From: Hymenobacter sp. 15J16-1T3B
GTDB taxonomy: Bacteria; Bacteroidota; Bacteroidia; Cytophagales; Hymenobacteraceae
Length of the DNA: 64,000 nt
Direction: 5' to 3'
NCBI RefSeq assembly: GCF_020711235.1
Contig: NZ_JAJFAV010000015.1
Span: 62,001 to 126,000, forward strand
The position numbers were made by a program, and so were the translations under genes. Shown piece after piece: positions 37,601-46,177 of the stretch (its first letter is position 1; each line of letters opens with the position of its first letter). The notes below the pieces were generated by a model, which was given only the letters and a program-made list of their open reading frames with translations, was not told where the DNA came from and searched no databases.

Positions 37601-39089
37601 CGGCAACCTGACCCTGCTCTCCGACGCGACGGGCACGGCCCAGGTGCTTTCCCTCGGCGGTTTCACGGTGACGGGTACGGCCACGGTGCAGCGCTACATC
37701 GACCCCAGCCTGAACCCGGGTCCGGGCTACCGGCACTTCTCCGCGCCTGTGCGCAATACCACGGTGGCCGATCTGGCCACGGGCGGCTTCACGCCGGTGG
37801 TCAATCCGGCTTACAACACGGCCCCGGTGCCCAACCAAGTCACACCCTTCCCGACGGTGTTCGGCTACGACCAAGCCCGCGTGACGACCAGCGGCAACCC
37901 CGCTCCCCAGGATTTTGACAAGGGCTTCTTCTCGCCCGCCTCGGTGGCCGACTCCATGACCGTGGGCCGGGGGTACACGGTGAACATCTCGGCCGGACTG
38001 ACCCCGGACTTCGTGGGCCGGCTCAACAACGGCAACATCGCCGTGGGCGGCCTGGCCCGCGGTACCCAGGCCGAATCGGGCTGGCAGCTGCTGGGCAACC
38101 CCTACCCCGGGGCCCTCAACTGGGACCTGGTGAGCCGCAGCAACGTGGACGCAGCCGTGTACGTGTACCGGAGCACCGGTCCCTACGCCGGCACTTACTC
38201 CAGCTACGTAGCCAACGGCGTGGGCGCCAACGGCGGCAGCAACGTCATCGGTACCGGGCAGGGCTTCTTCGTGCGGGTGAGCACGCCGGGCACGGCCAAC
38301 GGGCAGGTGGCGTTTGCCAACTCCATGCGCTTCAACACCTACCAGAGCCCGGTGTTCCAGCGCGCCACGACCGTGACCGGCCCCTTGGTGCGCCTGGCCC
38401 TGCAAGCGGCTAGCGGCCCGGCCGATGAAACCGTGGTGTACCTGGAGCCCGGCGCTACCGCCGGCTTCGACGCCGCCCTCGACGCCTACAAGCTACTGGC
38501 CGGCGGCGCCCCGCTGCTGGCCTCTCCGCTCGACGCCACCACGCGCCTCTCGGTGAATGCGCTGCCGCCGCTGACGGCTGCTGCGCCCGAGCGCGTGATT
38601 CCGCTGCACGTGCAAGGCCTGCAGGCCGGCGCGTACACGCTGCGCGCCGCCGAGCTGCTGAACCTGCCGGCCGGCACCTACGCCTACCTGCGCGACGCGG
38701 ACACCGGCGCCGTGGTGGACCTGCAGGCCCAACCCAGCTACGCCTTCACCCTGGCCAACACAGCCCTGACCACGCGCTTCAGCCTGGTGCTGACGCAGAA
38801 CCGCGTGCTGGCCACCGCCCCCGTGGCCCTCGACCAGCAAGTAGGCCTGTACCCCAACCCGGCCCGCACCCAGGTAACGCTGCAGCTGCCGGCCAGCCTG
38901 GCCCAGCAGCCGGTGGCCGTGTCGGTGCTGAACGCGCTGGGCCAGCAGGTGCTCACGCGCGTGCTCCCCGCCGGCCGCCCCGCCGAGGGCGCGCTGACCC
39001 TGCCTTTGACGGGCTTGGCCAAGGGCGTGTACTCCGTGCGCCTGACCACCCCGCAAGGGCTGGTCACCAAACGGTTGGTTGTTGAATAA
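34662..39089 (+). CDS. Large secreted protein with three DUF4394 domains and a type IX sorting domain
   Basis: 1475 residues. Signal peptide (LGLLGGAALLSLAAHTADAQ). Three tandem DUF4394 domains start near residues 38, 330 and 590, each with LVGxDFRPxTGxLxxxGY and GFDFNPxxDRIRV motifs. A WxxxxWxxAGNWSPAQVPSLTDDVTIP segment follows (about 855), then a beta-rich region, and a C-terminal type IX domain (VGLYPNPARTQVTLQLPAS ... GVYSVRLTTPQGLVTKRLVV). Exported through the type IX system and probably surface attached. The function of DUF4394 is unknown. Confidence 0.88.
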   Translation: MPTPLLRPATARPAFRRSLGLLGGAALLSLAAHTADAQVVFGLSGSDLTSVNLASPFTSQTRVAITGVTVGQTLVGLDFRPATGELYALGYNVALSTANAQLYVINQTTAAATPVGAVMSLALGGSTERIAFDFNPTVDRIRVASTNDTNYRLNPTTGAVTIDTNLAFVAGDANAGQNPYVGAAGYTNSFIGAASTTLYYIDEQRSLLLRSDTPNGGTLATVATLNPQAAGNPAPINAPGASTDLDIYTFGPNDQQAYLNVNQVQGGSFVSLLYRVNLSSGATTLSGAINGTGVGITDIAVRIDRTAPAPSGQLLYAVNTNNTLLSFYSGTPAYINSAVPLSGITAGQTLVGTDFRPNTGQLFGFGYDPATAGANSQLYTIDPASGVTTAVGPAIRLELGDATNNIGFDFNPTVDRIRVVSTNRADYRLNPNNGALAATDGQLTYAAGDVNDGTAPRVGSVAYLNSYPGSTGTVLYDIDEALSVVASQSPPNNGTLNTLGTTAGVTLDPSNALVDLDIYFDRSALSNQAFLTANPGGQNTSNLYTMSLGTSGGAFGTTTLVGAIGLGIPVRDISAQLAGADASAALTGRLLYGVAGGNLVSFDSGNPTVIRTAVNITGLPADGSQVLVGTDFRPATGVLYALGYNAATQQGQLYTLNLTSGALTAVGGLTSMGLGSSAASIGFDFNPVADRIRITAGTTQANLRMNPADGTFVTDTPLTGVGALTGVAYTNNDNNAATGTIIYGIDQSGSLVTSAAPNGGSYTSVGSLGVSLNPAQGADFDIYSDLLANSANPPSSAFLATSPTGTTTDNLYAVNLGTGAASLLGRVGSGTNLTGLAAFLTPGPVLPAGLTWTGAVSTDWGTAGNWSPAQVPSLTDDVTIPNVANDPVVSGNQAANNLTLGSGATLTFNSGVLALNGSLTNNGGTTQGPGAVNFQGAAGQSVTGTTTTLYNVVVGTNGLTAAGPLRVQRELFLNGNLASNGNLTLLSDATGTAQVLSLGGFTVTGTATVQRYIDPSLNPGPGYRHFSAPVRNTTVADLATGGFTPVVNPAYNTAPVPNQVTPFPTVFGYDQARVTTSGNPAPQDFDKGFFSPASVADSMTVGRGYTVNISAGLTPDFVGRLNNGNIAVGGLARGTQAESGWQLLGNPYPGALNWDLVSRSNVDAAVYVYRSTGPYAGTYSSYVANGVGANGGSNVIGTGQGFFVRVSTPGTANGQVAFANSMRFNTYQSPVFQRATTVTGPLVRLALQAASGPADETVVYLEPGATAGFDAALDAYKLLAGGAPLLASPLDATTRLSVNALPPLTAAAPERVIPLHVQGLQAGAYTLRAAELLNLPAGTYAYLRDADTGAVVDLQAQPSYAFTLANTALTTRFSLVLTQNRVLATAPVALDQQVGLYPNPARTQVTLQLPASLAQQPVAVSVLNALGQQVLTRVLPAGRPAEGALTLPLTGLAKGVYSVRLTTPQGLVTKRLVVE

Positions 39090-39106
39090 GCCCGCGCATT
39101 CTGGTG

Positions 39107-39139
39107 CCCGGCGGCTTCCGCGGAAGCCGCCGGGTTTAG
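39107..39139 (+). terminator. Perfect 28-bp palindrome after the surface-protein gene
   Basis: CCCGGCGGCTTCCG at 39107-39120 is followed directly by its complement to 39134, then TTTAGG. It acts as a terminator. Confidence 0.75.
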
Positions 39140-39165
39140 GTTTCCACCGTTTCTCCCCCTACTGT

Positions 39166-39387
39166 ATGAAGCACTTCGCCCCTTCCATGCGCCGGCTGCT
39201 GCCCGGAGCCTGCTTGCTACTGCTCGCCTACGCCGCTCCGGCTCAAACGCCGGGCTCGGGCGGCCCCACGCCCGGCACGCCCGCCGCCGACCCCACCGCC
39301 GTGCCCCTCGACGGTGGCGCCTCCCTGCTGCTCGCTGGCGGCGCGGCTTACGCCCTCAACCGCCTGCGCAAGCGTCGCCCAGCTTAA
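39166..39387 (+). CDS. Small PID-CTERM-type sorted protein
   Basis: 73 residues: signal peptide (LLPGACLLLLAYAAPAQ), a short Pro/Gly-rich mature part, then PLDGGASLLLAGGAAYALNRLRKRRPA at the end. A PxDGG motif, a hydrophobic helix and a basic tail form the Bacteroidota PID-CTERM sorting signal. The mature peptide would be only about 30 residues. Function unknown. Confidence 0.75.
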   Translation: MKHFAPSMRRLLPGACLLLLAYAAPAQTPGSGGPTPGTPAADPTAVPLDGGASLLLAGGAAYALNRLRKRRPA

Positions 39388-39420
39388 CCCGCGGCTCTTA
39401 AGCGCGGCCGTTCTACCACG

Positions 39421-39453
39421 GCGCCGACCATTTGCTGGTCGGCGCTTTTTTTT
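39421..39453 (+). terminator. Strong intrinsic terminator
   Basis: GCGCCGACC and GGTCGGCGC (loop ATTTGCT) are followed by eight T residues. Confidence 0.92.
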
Positions 39454-39852
39454 GCTCGCTCCTTGAGCAACAGCCTGTTGCCCCAGCGCCGGGGTGCCGG
39501 CGGCCGTAGTTCGCGAAGCCCGCACTACCGACGGCCTGCTGGCTTCCCCAGCCCCCGGTTTTCTTCGTCCGGCCTTGGGCCTCAGCCTTCCCACCCGCAC
39601 CGCAGGCAACAGGTGCTGCTGCCCTGCGGCGGACAACAGCTCGCCCCGATGACCGCGCCGCGCTTGGCTACGCAAGCACACGGCTCATCCGGCGGGTTTT
39701 CGCTGCGGAGCCATTGGTGATACGGCGGCCGCAAATGCCGATATTCTGCCGGCTGGCCTTCATTCCCAGGCCCAAATTTTCAGTGCTAGCACTGAAGCTG
39801 GGAAGTGGAGCATTGCCTTATTTCGAGCTTTGCTCCGTCCCCACCCGGCCCT
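39454..39852. promoter_or_regulatory. Upstream region of the CHAT gene with an 18-bp palindrome
   Basis: No gene is supported here. A perfect palindrome, TTCAGTGCTAGCACTGAA, lies at 39779-39796, 57 bases before the CHAT start. It has no T-run and is the size of a dimeric-repressor operator. No regulator gene is adjacent, so the cognate protein is unknown. Confidence 0.5.
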
Positions 39853-42063
39853 ATGGAACACAATTTCAACCTCAAGGTCACGAAAGACCCACTGCGCAAG
39901 CCGCAGCTGATCCTGGACGCCACCGACTGGCAACAGCCCGGCCCGGCGGTGGGCCACCCGGAAGCACCCATCTTTCTGGTTTCGACCGACGACCTGATTT
40001 CGCTGACTGTCAGGCAGGCCGGGCAGAGCCTGGAAGGGCTGCGGTTCACGACCTACACCAACCAGGAGCTTACCGAAGAAGAGGAAGTGGACTTCGACCG
40101 GCACGGCCTGCTGCGCTACACGCGCCGCCCCAACGCCCCGGGCCTGCTGATGATTACCACTGCCTCCCCTCCCTCGAAGCGCCCCCGCCCTTTGGGCGCC
40201 GTTCTCTTCGACCCGGAGCTGCCCGCTGCGAGCCGCGAGCCGTCCACTCCCACCCTGCCCGACCTGGCCGCGCGCGTGCTGCGAGCCACCGCCAACCCTT
40301 ACCTGCACCAGTGGTTTGCCCAGAACCTGCACCCCCACGAGTTGCCGCTGAAGGGGTTGGAGCGAAACGACAGCCTGCACTTTCGGAACATATTATTCAG
40401 TCTGCCCCGCGCCGCTGGCGCCAATTTTGGGGATACTGCCGCGGCCGGTTCTCCCCCTCTTCCCAACTCATTTCCACGTAGTCCCTTCCCACCCGATTCG
40501 TTCGACCACATCTGGACGCCGGAGCCCAGCCCGGTGCGCGGCGACGCGGCTCCGCCCAAGGCCCCTGCGGCCGCGGAACAGCGCCAGTTGCTGGTTCAAA
40601 CCCAGGAGCAGGTCCGGGTCGCCGAGGACTTTGCCCTCACGGTAGAAATAGCCGTGGACGCCGCCGCGGCCGGGGAGCACGAAGGCACTGCGCCCCTGCC
40701 CGAAGGCTTTGCGGGGCAGCTGCAAATCGACGTGCGCGCCCCGGGCCTGCGGTTGACCACCGCCAGCAGTCTGCCGCTAGTTGTACCACCCGCCGGCGGC
40801 TCCGCTCCCATCCGGTTTGGGTTTCAGGCGCCGCAGCCCGGCCGCTACTCCATCACCGTCAATGCCTGGAACGGCGCGGCCCACATTGCCAGCGTAACGG
40901 TGGCGGTGCGGGTGGTGCTAGCCGCGGCCGAACCCGCCCCGGCCGCCGGCCCGGCCCTGGGCAGCGCCACCGACCGCGGCCCGGACGAACCCGGCGGCGA
41001 CGGGCAGGCCACGGTCGCCCTGCGCAACCCCGAGGCCGGAGAGTATACCCTGGAAGTCGAATACGACGCAGCCGAAGGCCAATACAGCTTCCGGTTGCGC
41101 TCGGAGTGGGAAGTGCACCCGCCCCTGCACAGCCCGGAGCTAGTCGCCAACCGAAGCGACATTCTGGGTGGCTTGGCGCGCATGATGAACGATCTGGCCC
41201 GTAACACCCAGCGCTACACCGACGAGCAAGCCCTGAACTGGCTGCAGGGCATGGGTACGCTGATGTTTGAGCAGCTGCTGCCCCCGGAGCTGCAACGCCT
41301 GCTGTGGCGCGAACGAAACCGCATGCAGCGGCTCAACCTCATTTCCACCGCCGACCAGATGCCGTGGGAAATCCTGTTTCTGTCGGACCCGGATGCGGGA
41401 CCGGACGACGCGGCTGGAATATTCCTGACCGACGCCACCCTGGTGGTGCGCTGGGTATACGGCCCCGGCGCGCCGAGCCAGTTGCGCCCCGCGCCGGCCT
41501 ACGTGGTGATTCCGCCCGATGCCCCGGCTGAGGCTCAGCAGGAACTGGCCTCGGTTGCCAGCGTCTGCGGCCAGCCCAAGCTGGTTTCGGACCTCGACGC
41601 GCTGCGGCAGCTGACCAGCAACGGCGCGTTTCGCTGGCTGCATTTCGCGGCCCACAACATCAGCCTGCCCGACCAGGTTGGCACGGCATACATTCCCTTC
41701 GGCAAATCGGCCTACAGCCTGCCGCTGCTGGCCGCCGCACCGCGCCGCCGCTACGCCGCCGATCAGCCGCTGGTCTTTATGAACGCCTGTACCACGGCCG
41801 GCGCGCAGCCCCTGTTTACTGAAATGGGCGGCTGGGCCGACAACTTCCTGCGCCGGGGGGCCGCGGCCTTTATCGGCTCCCTCTGGGAAATCCGCGACCA
41901 GCCCGCCGCAGAGTTTGCCGCCGCCTTCTACCAGGCCTTGGCCGAAAACAACAACCTGGGCGAGGCCGTGCGCCGCGCCCGCAAGTCGCTGAAACCCGGC
42001 GACCCTACTTACCTGGCTTACACCCTCTACGGCAACCCGAGCGCCGTGCTCGTTAAACAGTAG
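39853..42063 (+). CDS. CHAT-domain (caspase-like) protease
   Basis: 736 residues. The C-terminal 220 residues form a CHAT domain: the catalytic pair is His601 in WLHFAAHN and Cys646 in MNACTTAG, followed by GGWADNFLRRGAAAFIGSLWEIRD, the conserved CHAT closing block. Residues 1-180 are an unrecognised domain, 180-255 a Pro-rich linker, and about 255-400 an Ig-like beta sandwich. CHAT proteases act in bacterial immunity and regulated proteolysis. The lipase-like gene starts nine bases after the stop, so it is the probable partner or substrate. Start ATG 39853 chosen over an in-frame codon 48 bases upstream. Confidence 0.85.
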   Translation: MEHNFNLKVTKDPLRKPQLILDATDWQQPGPAVGHPEAPIFLVSTDDLISLTVRQAGQSLEGLRFTTYTNQELTEEEEVDFDRHGLLRYTRRPNAPGLLMITTASPPSKRPRPLGAVLFDPELPAASREPSTPTLPDLAARVLRATANPYLHQWFAQNLHPHELPLKGLERNDSLHFRNILFSLPRAAGANFGDTAAAGSPPLPNSFPRSPFPPDSFDHIWTPEPSPVRGDAAPPKAPAAAEQRQLLVQTQEQVRVAEDFALTVEIAVDAAAAGEHEGTAPLPEGFAGQLQIDVRAPGLRLTTASSLPLVVPPAGGSAPIRFGFQAPQPGRYSITVNAWNGAAHIASVTVAVRVVLAAAEPAPAAGPALGSATDRGPDEPGGDGQATVALRNPEAGEYTLEVEYDAAEGQYSFRLRSEWEVHPPLHSPELVANRSDILGGLARMMNDLARNTQRYTDEQALNWLQGMGTLMFEQLLPPELQRLLWRERNRMQRLNLISTADQMPWEILFLSDPDAGPDDAAGIFLTDATLVVRWVYGPGAPSQLRPAPAYVVIPPDAPAEAQQELASVASVCGQPKLVSDLDALRQLTSNGAFRWLHFAAHNISLPDQVGTAYIPFGKSAYSLPLLAAAPRRRYAADQPLVFMNACTTAGAQPLFTEMGGWADNFLRRGAAAFIGSLWEIRDQPAAEFAAAFYQALAENNNLGEAVRRARKSLKPGDPTYLAYTLYGNPSAVLVKQ

Positions 42064-42072
42064 CTTTTCCCC

Positions 42073-43230
42073 ATGGCCGAACCCATCGTTATCATCCACG
42101 GCGTTGCCAACCGCATCGAAGAAGACTTTCTAGAGTCCGTCGCGCAGCTGCAGCATCAGCTTGGCGGCGAGTGGGAGCTGCTGCCCGTGTTCTGGGGCGA
42201 CCTAGGCGGGGTGGGCACCGACATTACCGACTGCCTGCCCGTGCTGCACAACGGGCAGTGGGGAGTGCGCGGCCAAGCAGAGCAGCCGCTGCCGCTGCCG
42301 CGCGGCTTGGTGGACACCGGCACCCTGCCCAACCCCGCGCGGGCCGAGCTCATTGCCGCGGCGGCCGCGCCCGCCGGGCAGCTGGTGCGCAGCGCGGCCA
42401 CCGATGCCACGGTGCAGCAAGTGGCGGAACAGGAGCTGCCGGCTACGCAAATCCTGCAGCACCTCGACGACGAAGCCGTGTTCCGCGCTTTGGGCGAGGC
42501 CATCGGTGCGGCCGTTGAGGAGCTCGACGGCCGCGCTACCGACCCGGCGGAGTCGCTGGTGCGCGGCGCCGGCGGCCACGGGGTCCGCGGCCTGCTCGAC
42601 CCCGTGGGCAAGGTCACCAAGCGCCTCATCCACGCGGTGGACGACATCCTCGGGCGCACGCTCAGCAACCGCCTGGGGCAGTTCAACCAGAACCTGCGCG
42701 CTGCCGTGCTTCCGCCGCTGGCCCTGTTCTTCGGCGACATCATCGTGTACCAGCGCGACCAAGCCCGGATCCAAGCCCGCATCTGGGAGGCCCTGGCCCG
42801 GCACGGGGGCGGCTACGGCACGGCGGCGCAGCCGGTGCACGTGGTGGCGCACAGCCTCGGCGGCGTCATCACCTTCGATGCCGCCGTGCAAAAGGATAAC
42901 CCGCTGCACCTGAAATCCTTTACCACCTTCGGCAGCCAGGCCGCGTTTTTTCACATCGTGGATCAGCGCCGGACTCTGGACGTCTACCGCCAGGGCCAAC
43001 CGGTGACGCTGCCTGCCACCATCCGGCGCTGGACCAACCTCTGGGACACGGCCGATCTGCTGGCCTTTACCGCCAGCACCGTGTTTCGCCTAGCCGACGG
43101 CAGCCGGCCGCAGGATGTGCCGGTGCTCGATCCGTTGAGCCGCATCGTCGACGAAAAAGCGTGGATGCACTCCGTTTACTGGGGCACCCAGGAGTTGCTG
43201 CAGGCCATCCGCGAAACCGTAGCCTCCTAG
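42073..43230 (+). CDS. Alpha/beta-hydrolase, lipase-like
   Basis: 385 residues, cytoplasmic (no signal peptide). PIVIIHGVANR opens the fold and the nucleophile elbow is AHSLGG with Ser261, preceded by an oxyanion-type loop. Asp is likely in NLWDTADLL and His in the C-terminal MHSVYWG region. The middle (about 90-190) is a helical insertion. The sequence resembles bacterial lipase-like proteins found with signalling or defence proteases. It probably hydrolyses an ester, perhaps a lipid; the substrate is inference. Confidence 0.72.
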   Translation: MAEPIVIIHGVANRIEEDFLESVAQLQHQLGGEWELLPVFWGDLGGVGTDITDCLPVLHNGQWGVRGQAEQPLPLPRGLVDTGTLPNPARAELIAAAAAPAGQLVRSAATDATVQQVAEQELPATQILQHLDDEAVFRALGEAIGAAVEELDGRATDPAESLVRGAGGHGVRGLLDPVGKVTKRLIHAVDDILGRTLSNRLGQFNQNLRAAVLPPLALFFGDIIVYQRDQARIQARIWEALARHGGGYGTAAQPVHVVAHSLGGVITFDAAVQKDNPLHLKSFTTFGSQAAFFHIVDQRRTLDVYRQGQPVTLPATIRRWTNLWDTADLLAFTASTVFRLADGSRPQDVPVLDPLSRIVDEKAWMHSVYWGTQELLQAIRETVAS

Positions 43231-43240
43231 TGCCCGCAAC

Positions 43241-43282
43241 CCGCGCCCCGGTGCTGCCGAAACTGGCAGCACCGGGGCGCGG
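43241..43282. terminator. Bidirectional hairpin after the CHAT-lipase unit
   Basis: An 18-bp perfect stem with a six-base loop (GAAACT); arms start CCGCGCCCCGGTGCTGCC. It terminates the lipase gene and the converging hydrolase gene. Confidence 0.85.
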
Positions 43283-43286
43283 GGCT

Positions 43287-45200
43287 TTACTGCGGTAGCA
43301 CGGGCAGCCACACGCCCGAGGCATGCTCGGCGTCGTGGTACAGGCGGATGGTGGCCTTCTGAAAGTCCGCCGCGCCGGCCGTGGGAATGGGCACGAAGGT
43401 CTGCGGGTTGCGGTCGACCAGCGGAAACCAGCTGCTCTGCACCTGCACCATCAGCCGGTGGCCCTTCTTGAAGGTGTGCAACACGTCGGGCAGCTGGTAG
43501 CGGACCTCGGCCACCTGCCCGGGCTGGAAGGCTTCGGGCTTCTCAAATGAGTTGCGGAAGCGCCCGCGAAATACTTCGGCGCGCACCAGCTGCTGGTAGC
43601 CCGCCCGCGGAGCGGGCGTAACCCCGGGCGCCACGCCGCGGGCCGAATCGGGTAGCACGTCGATAATCTTGACGACAAAATCGGCGTCGGTGCCGCTGGT
43701 CGACACAAAGAGCTTGACCGGGATGGGCCCGGCCACGGTCACGTCCGCGGGCAGGGGCTCGGTTTGGTACACCAGCACGTCGGGGCGCTGGGCGGCGAAG
43801 CGCTGGTCTTCCACCATGTACTCGTTGTTGCGCTCGGCACGGACGCCGTTGGTATAGGGCACTGGGCGCTGCGGGTCGCTAACGTACTCGTCGAAGCCGC
43901 CGCTGGCGCCGGGTTTATCGGGGCGTAGGGCGCCGCCGGCCTGCAGCATGCAGGGCGTGGCGCTGGTGTTGGGCGGCCAGGCCGCATGCTGCTCCCACTG
44001 CGCGGTGCCGGTATTGAACACGGTGGCTTCGCTGGCGTTGAAGCTGCCTTTGCCCTTGAGGTAATAGTTGAAAAACGGCAGCTCCAGGTTCTGGCGGTAC
44101 CACTGGGCGGTGTTTTGCCCAAAGCCCAGCGGCCCGAAACGGCTCCATTCGGGCCGGGCCCAGGCGCCGTGGGTCCAGGGCCCCATCACCAGCCGGTTTT
44201 GGGCGCCCGGGCTCTGCTGCTCGATGGCGCGGTAGGTGTTCAAGGCCCCGAACAAATCCTCCGCGTCGTACCAACCGCCCACGACCAGGGTGGCCGGCTT
44301 CACGTGTTTGAGGTGCGGCCGGATGTTGCGGGCCTGCCAGTAGGCGTCGTAGGTGGGGTGCGCGAGGTACTCGTTCCAGGTTTTGGCGCGGCCGTTGTAG
44401 TAGGTCGGGCCGTTGGCGTTGTTGATGGGCCCGAGGTCGAGGAAAAAGCGGTAAGCATCGGCAAATTCGGCGCTGAACAACGGGGTGTATTTCGCCTGCG
44501 GCCCGGGGTGCGGCGCGTCGAAGCTCTGCATGAAGTCGAAGTTGTCGAGCAGGAAGAAGGCGCCTTGGTGGTTGGCGTCGTCGCCCATGAACTCGTCCGT
44601 CACCGGCGCCTGCGGCGACACGGCCTTGAGGGCCGGGTGCGCGTCGGGCAGGGCGGCGGAGGCGTAAAAGCCGGGATAGCTGATGCCCATCAGCCCCACG
44701 CGGCCGTTGTGGTGGGGCACATTTTTCAGCAGCCACTCGATGGTGTCGTAGGTGTCGGTGCTCTCGTCGTGCGGGGCGGTTTTGCCTTTTTTGGCCTTGC
44801 CGTGGGCGGCGGGTACGGTGGGCGTCATTTCCTCGAACTGCCCCTCGCTCATGTAGCGCCCGCGCACGTCCTGGCTTACGAAGATGTAGCCTTCTTGGGT
44901 CAGTTCGCGGCTCTGACCAGGGCCCGCTTGGGGGTAGTTGCCCTCGCCGTAGGGCCCGGCCGAATAGGGCGTACGCCGCATCAGAATGGGGTACTCGCGG
45001 CCCTTGGCGGCGTCCTTGGGCACGTAGATGACGGTATAGAGCTGCACGCCGTCGCGCATGGGGATGCGGCGGTCGAGCTTCAGGTAATGGTCGCGCACGT
45101 AGGCCGAGTCGGCGGCGCGGGTGGCCGCCGGCACCTGGGCGTGGGCTGCGGTGGCAGTGAGGAGCAGCAGCGGCAGGGCCGCAGCAGAAAGTCGGGGCAT
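43287..45200 (-). CDS. CocE/NonD-family (peptidase S15-like) secreted hydrolase
   Basis: 637 residues from ATG at 45200. Signal peptide (LSAAALPLLLLTATAAHAQ). S15 fold: nucleophile Ser in GISYPGFYA, Asp in VVGGWYDAEDLFGA, His in MGPWTHGAWA. The C-terminal jelly-roll domain has PVKLFVSTSGTDADFVVKIIDV. Members cleave acyl esters (glutaryl-7-ACA, cocaine esters) or X-Pro peptides. Exported; the natural substrate is unknown. Confidence 0.88.
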   Translation of the reverse strand: MPRLSAAALPLLLLTATAAHAQVPAATRAADSAYVRDHYLKLDRRIPMRDGVQLYTVIYVPKDAAKGREYPILMRRTPYSAGPYGEGNYPQAGPGQSRELTQEGYIFVSQDVRGRYMSEGQFEEMTPTVPAAHGKAKKGKTAPHDESTDTYDTIEWLLKNVPHHNGRVGLMGISYPGFYASAALPDAHPALKAVSPQAPVTDEFMGDDANHQGAFFLLDNFDFMQSFDAPHPGPQAKYTPLFSAEFADAYRFFLDLGPINNANGPTYYNGRAKTWNEYLAHPTYDAYWQARNIRPHLKHVKPATLVVGGWYDAEDLFGALNTYRAIEQQSPGAQNRLVMGPWTHGAWARPEWSRFGPLGFGQNTAQWYRQNLELPFFNYYLKGKGSFNASEATVFNTGTAQWEQHAAWPPNTSATPCMLQAGGALRPDKPGASGGFDEYVSDPQRPVPYTNGVRAERNNEYMVEDQRFAAQRPDVLVYQTEPLPADVTVAGPIPVKLFVSTSGTDADFVVKIIDVLPDSARGVAPGVTPAPRAGYQQLVRAEVFRGRFRNSFEKPEAFQPGQVAEVRYQLPDVLHTFKKGHRLMVQVQSSWFPLVDRNPQTFVPIPTAGAADFQKATIRLYHDAEHASGVWLPVLPQ

Positions 45201-45218
45201 AAGCAACTAATAGGGCGG

Positions 45219-45226
45219 CGAAGGTA
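45219..45226 (-). promoter_or_regulatory. TACCTTCG -7-like box for the S15-like hydrolase
   Basis: TACCTTCG on the minus strand ends 18 bases before the ATG; one mismatch from TAnnTTTG. Confidence 0.4.
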
Positions 45227-45293
45227 TGGCCGGAGCGGGCCGCGGCCCAAATACACGGTTTGGGCCGCGGCCGTTGCGCGCTGCACCGCTCGT

Positions 45294-45851
45294 TTACGGC
45301 GCCAGGTGCGCCAGGCCCCGGATGCGAATCTGCCCGGGCGGCACCGGCGGCGGGGGCAGGCGCACGAGGCGGATGTTGACGATGGTTTCGTCGGCCGCCG
45401 TAGCCCCGCGCCGGATTTCCAGGGTGGCAATGGCCGCGGTGGCAACCCGCAGCGAGTCATCCTCCAACAACTGGCCGTCGACCTGAAACCGCACCGGCCC
45501 GCTCAGCTTCAGCCAGCGCCTAAGCTGCGCCTGGCTTTTCGAGTCGGGCCGCACCTTGGTTGTCAGGGTGATACTCAGGATGCCATAGTAGGCCAGGCTG
45601 CGCCACTTGGCCGGGGCGCTGCCGTTTTTGTACACGACCACGCGGCGGATACTCTGCGGGCTGATGGCGCGCAGGCCGTTGTCGCCGACAACGTACCGCT
45701 CGTTGATGATGTACACCGGTCCGGGCAGTGGCACCGGCTCCAGCAGGGCCGGGAGGGGCTGGGCAGCACTGGTGGGCTGCTGCGCCAGGGCCGCCGGGGC
45801 CGGCCCGCAACGCAGAGCCAGCAGTAGTGCGAGGGAGGAGAAGAAACGCAT
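45294..45851 (-). CDS. Secreted hypothetical protein, TonB-plug-like
   Basis: 185 residues: signal peptide (LALLLALRCGPAPAALAQ). GPVYIINERYVVGDNGLRAISPQSIRRVVVYKNGSAPAKWRSLAYYGILSITL resembles the carboxypeptidase-regulatory/plug-like module in Bacteroidota that names a residue-by-residue plug of TonB receptors. The rest has beta strands and a Pro-rich C-terminus. A stand-alone copy; function unknown. Confidence 0.6.
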   Translation of the reverse strand: MRFFSSLALLLALRCGPAPAALAQQPTSAAQPLPALLEPVPLPGPVYIINERYVVGDNGLRAISPQSIRRVVVYKNGSAPAKWRSLAYYGILSITLTTKVRPDSKSQAQLRRWLKLSGPVRFQVDGQLLEDDSLRVATAAIATLEIRRGATAADETIVNIRLVRLPPPPVPPGQIRIRGLAHLAP

Positions 45852-45946
45852 GTGGTCAGGAAATGTGGTCGGATGAATACAGTATCGGATGGATGCGCTT
45901 GGCCCGGCATTTCCACAGTATGCACGCTAGCTCAGCGGCTACCTCA

Positions 45947-46152
45947 GCCGTCATTGCGGGAAAGCCGCAACGGTGGCACTACGGGCGGCCGCCCGAAACA
46001 GCACTGCCCGAAACCAGAGTTACCAGTTTCGGGCGGTGCCGGTTTCGGTTGGGAAGTATTGCGTCGTCGGTGCCATTAGAGGAAGGAGTGCCGTGCTTTG
46101 CTCGCAATGACGGCTAGTTGGGCCGCCGGGCCTGCTCGCAATGACGGCTGGA
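45947..46152. repeat. Dispersed palindromic repeat, family B (copy 1)
   Basis: Left end GCCGTCATTGCGGG, right end CTCGCAATGACGGC (to 46114); an internal inverted CCCGAAAC/GTTTCGGG-type pair (CTGCCCGAAACCAG, CAGTTTCGGGCGG). A further partial right end TGCTCGCAATGACGGC follows at 46133-46149. It matches copy 2 at 59916-60107 in end sequences and order of blocks. No coding content. Confidence 0.7.
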
Positions 46153-46177
46153 GTAGCCGGAAGGTATTGCTTGCCGC

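Noticed and set aside
36252-38405. 717-codon minus-strand frame inside the DUF4394 gene
   Set aside because: Compositional artefact opposite a gene with a signal peptide, repeated domains and a sorting domain.
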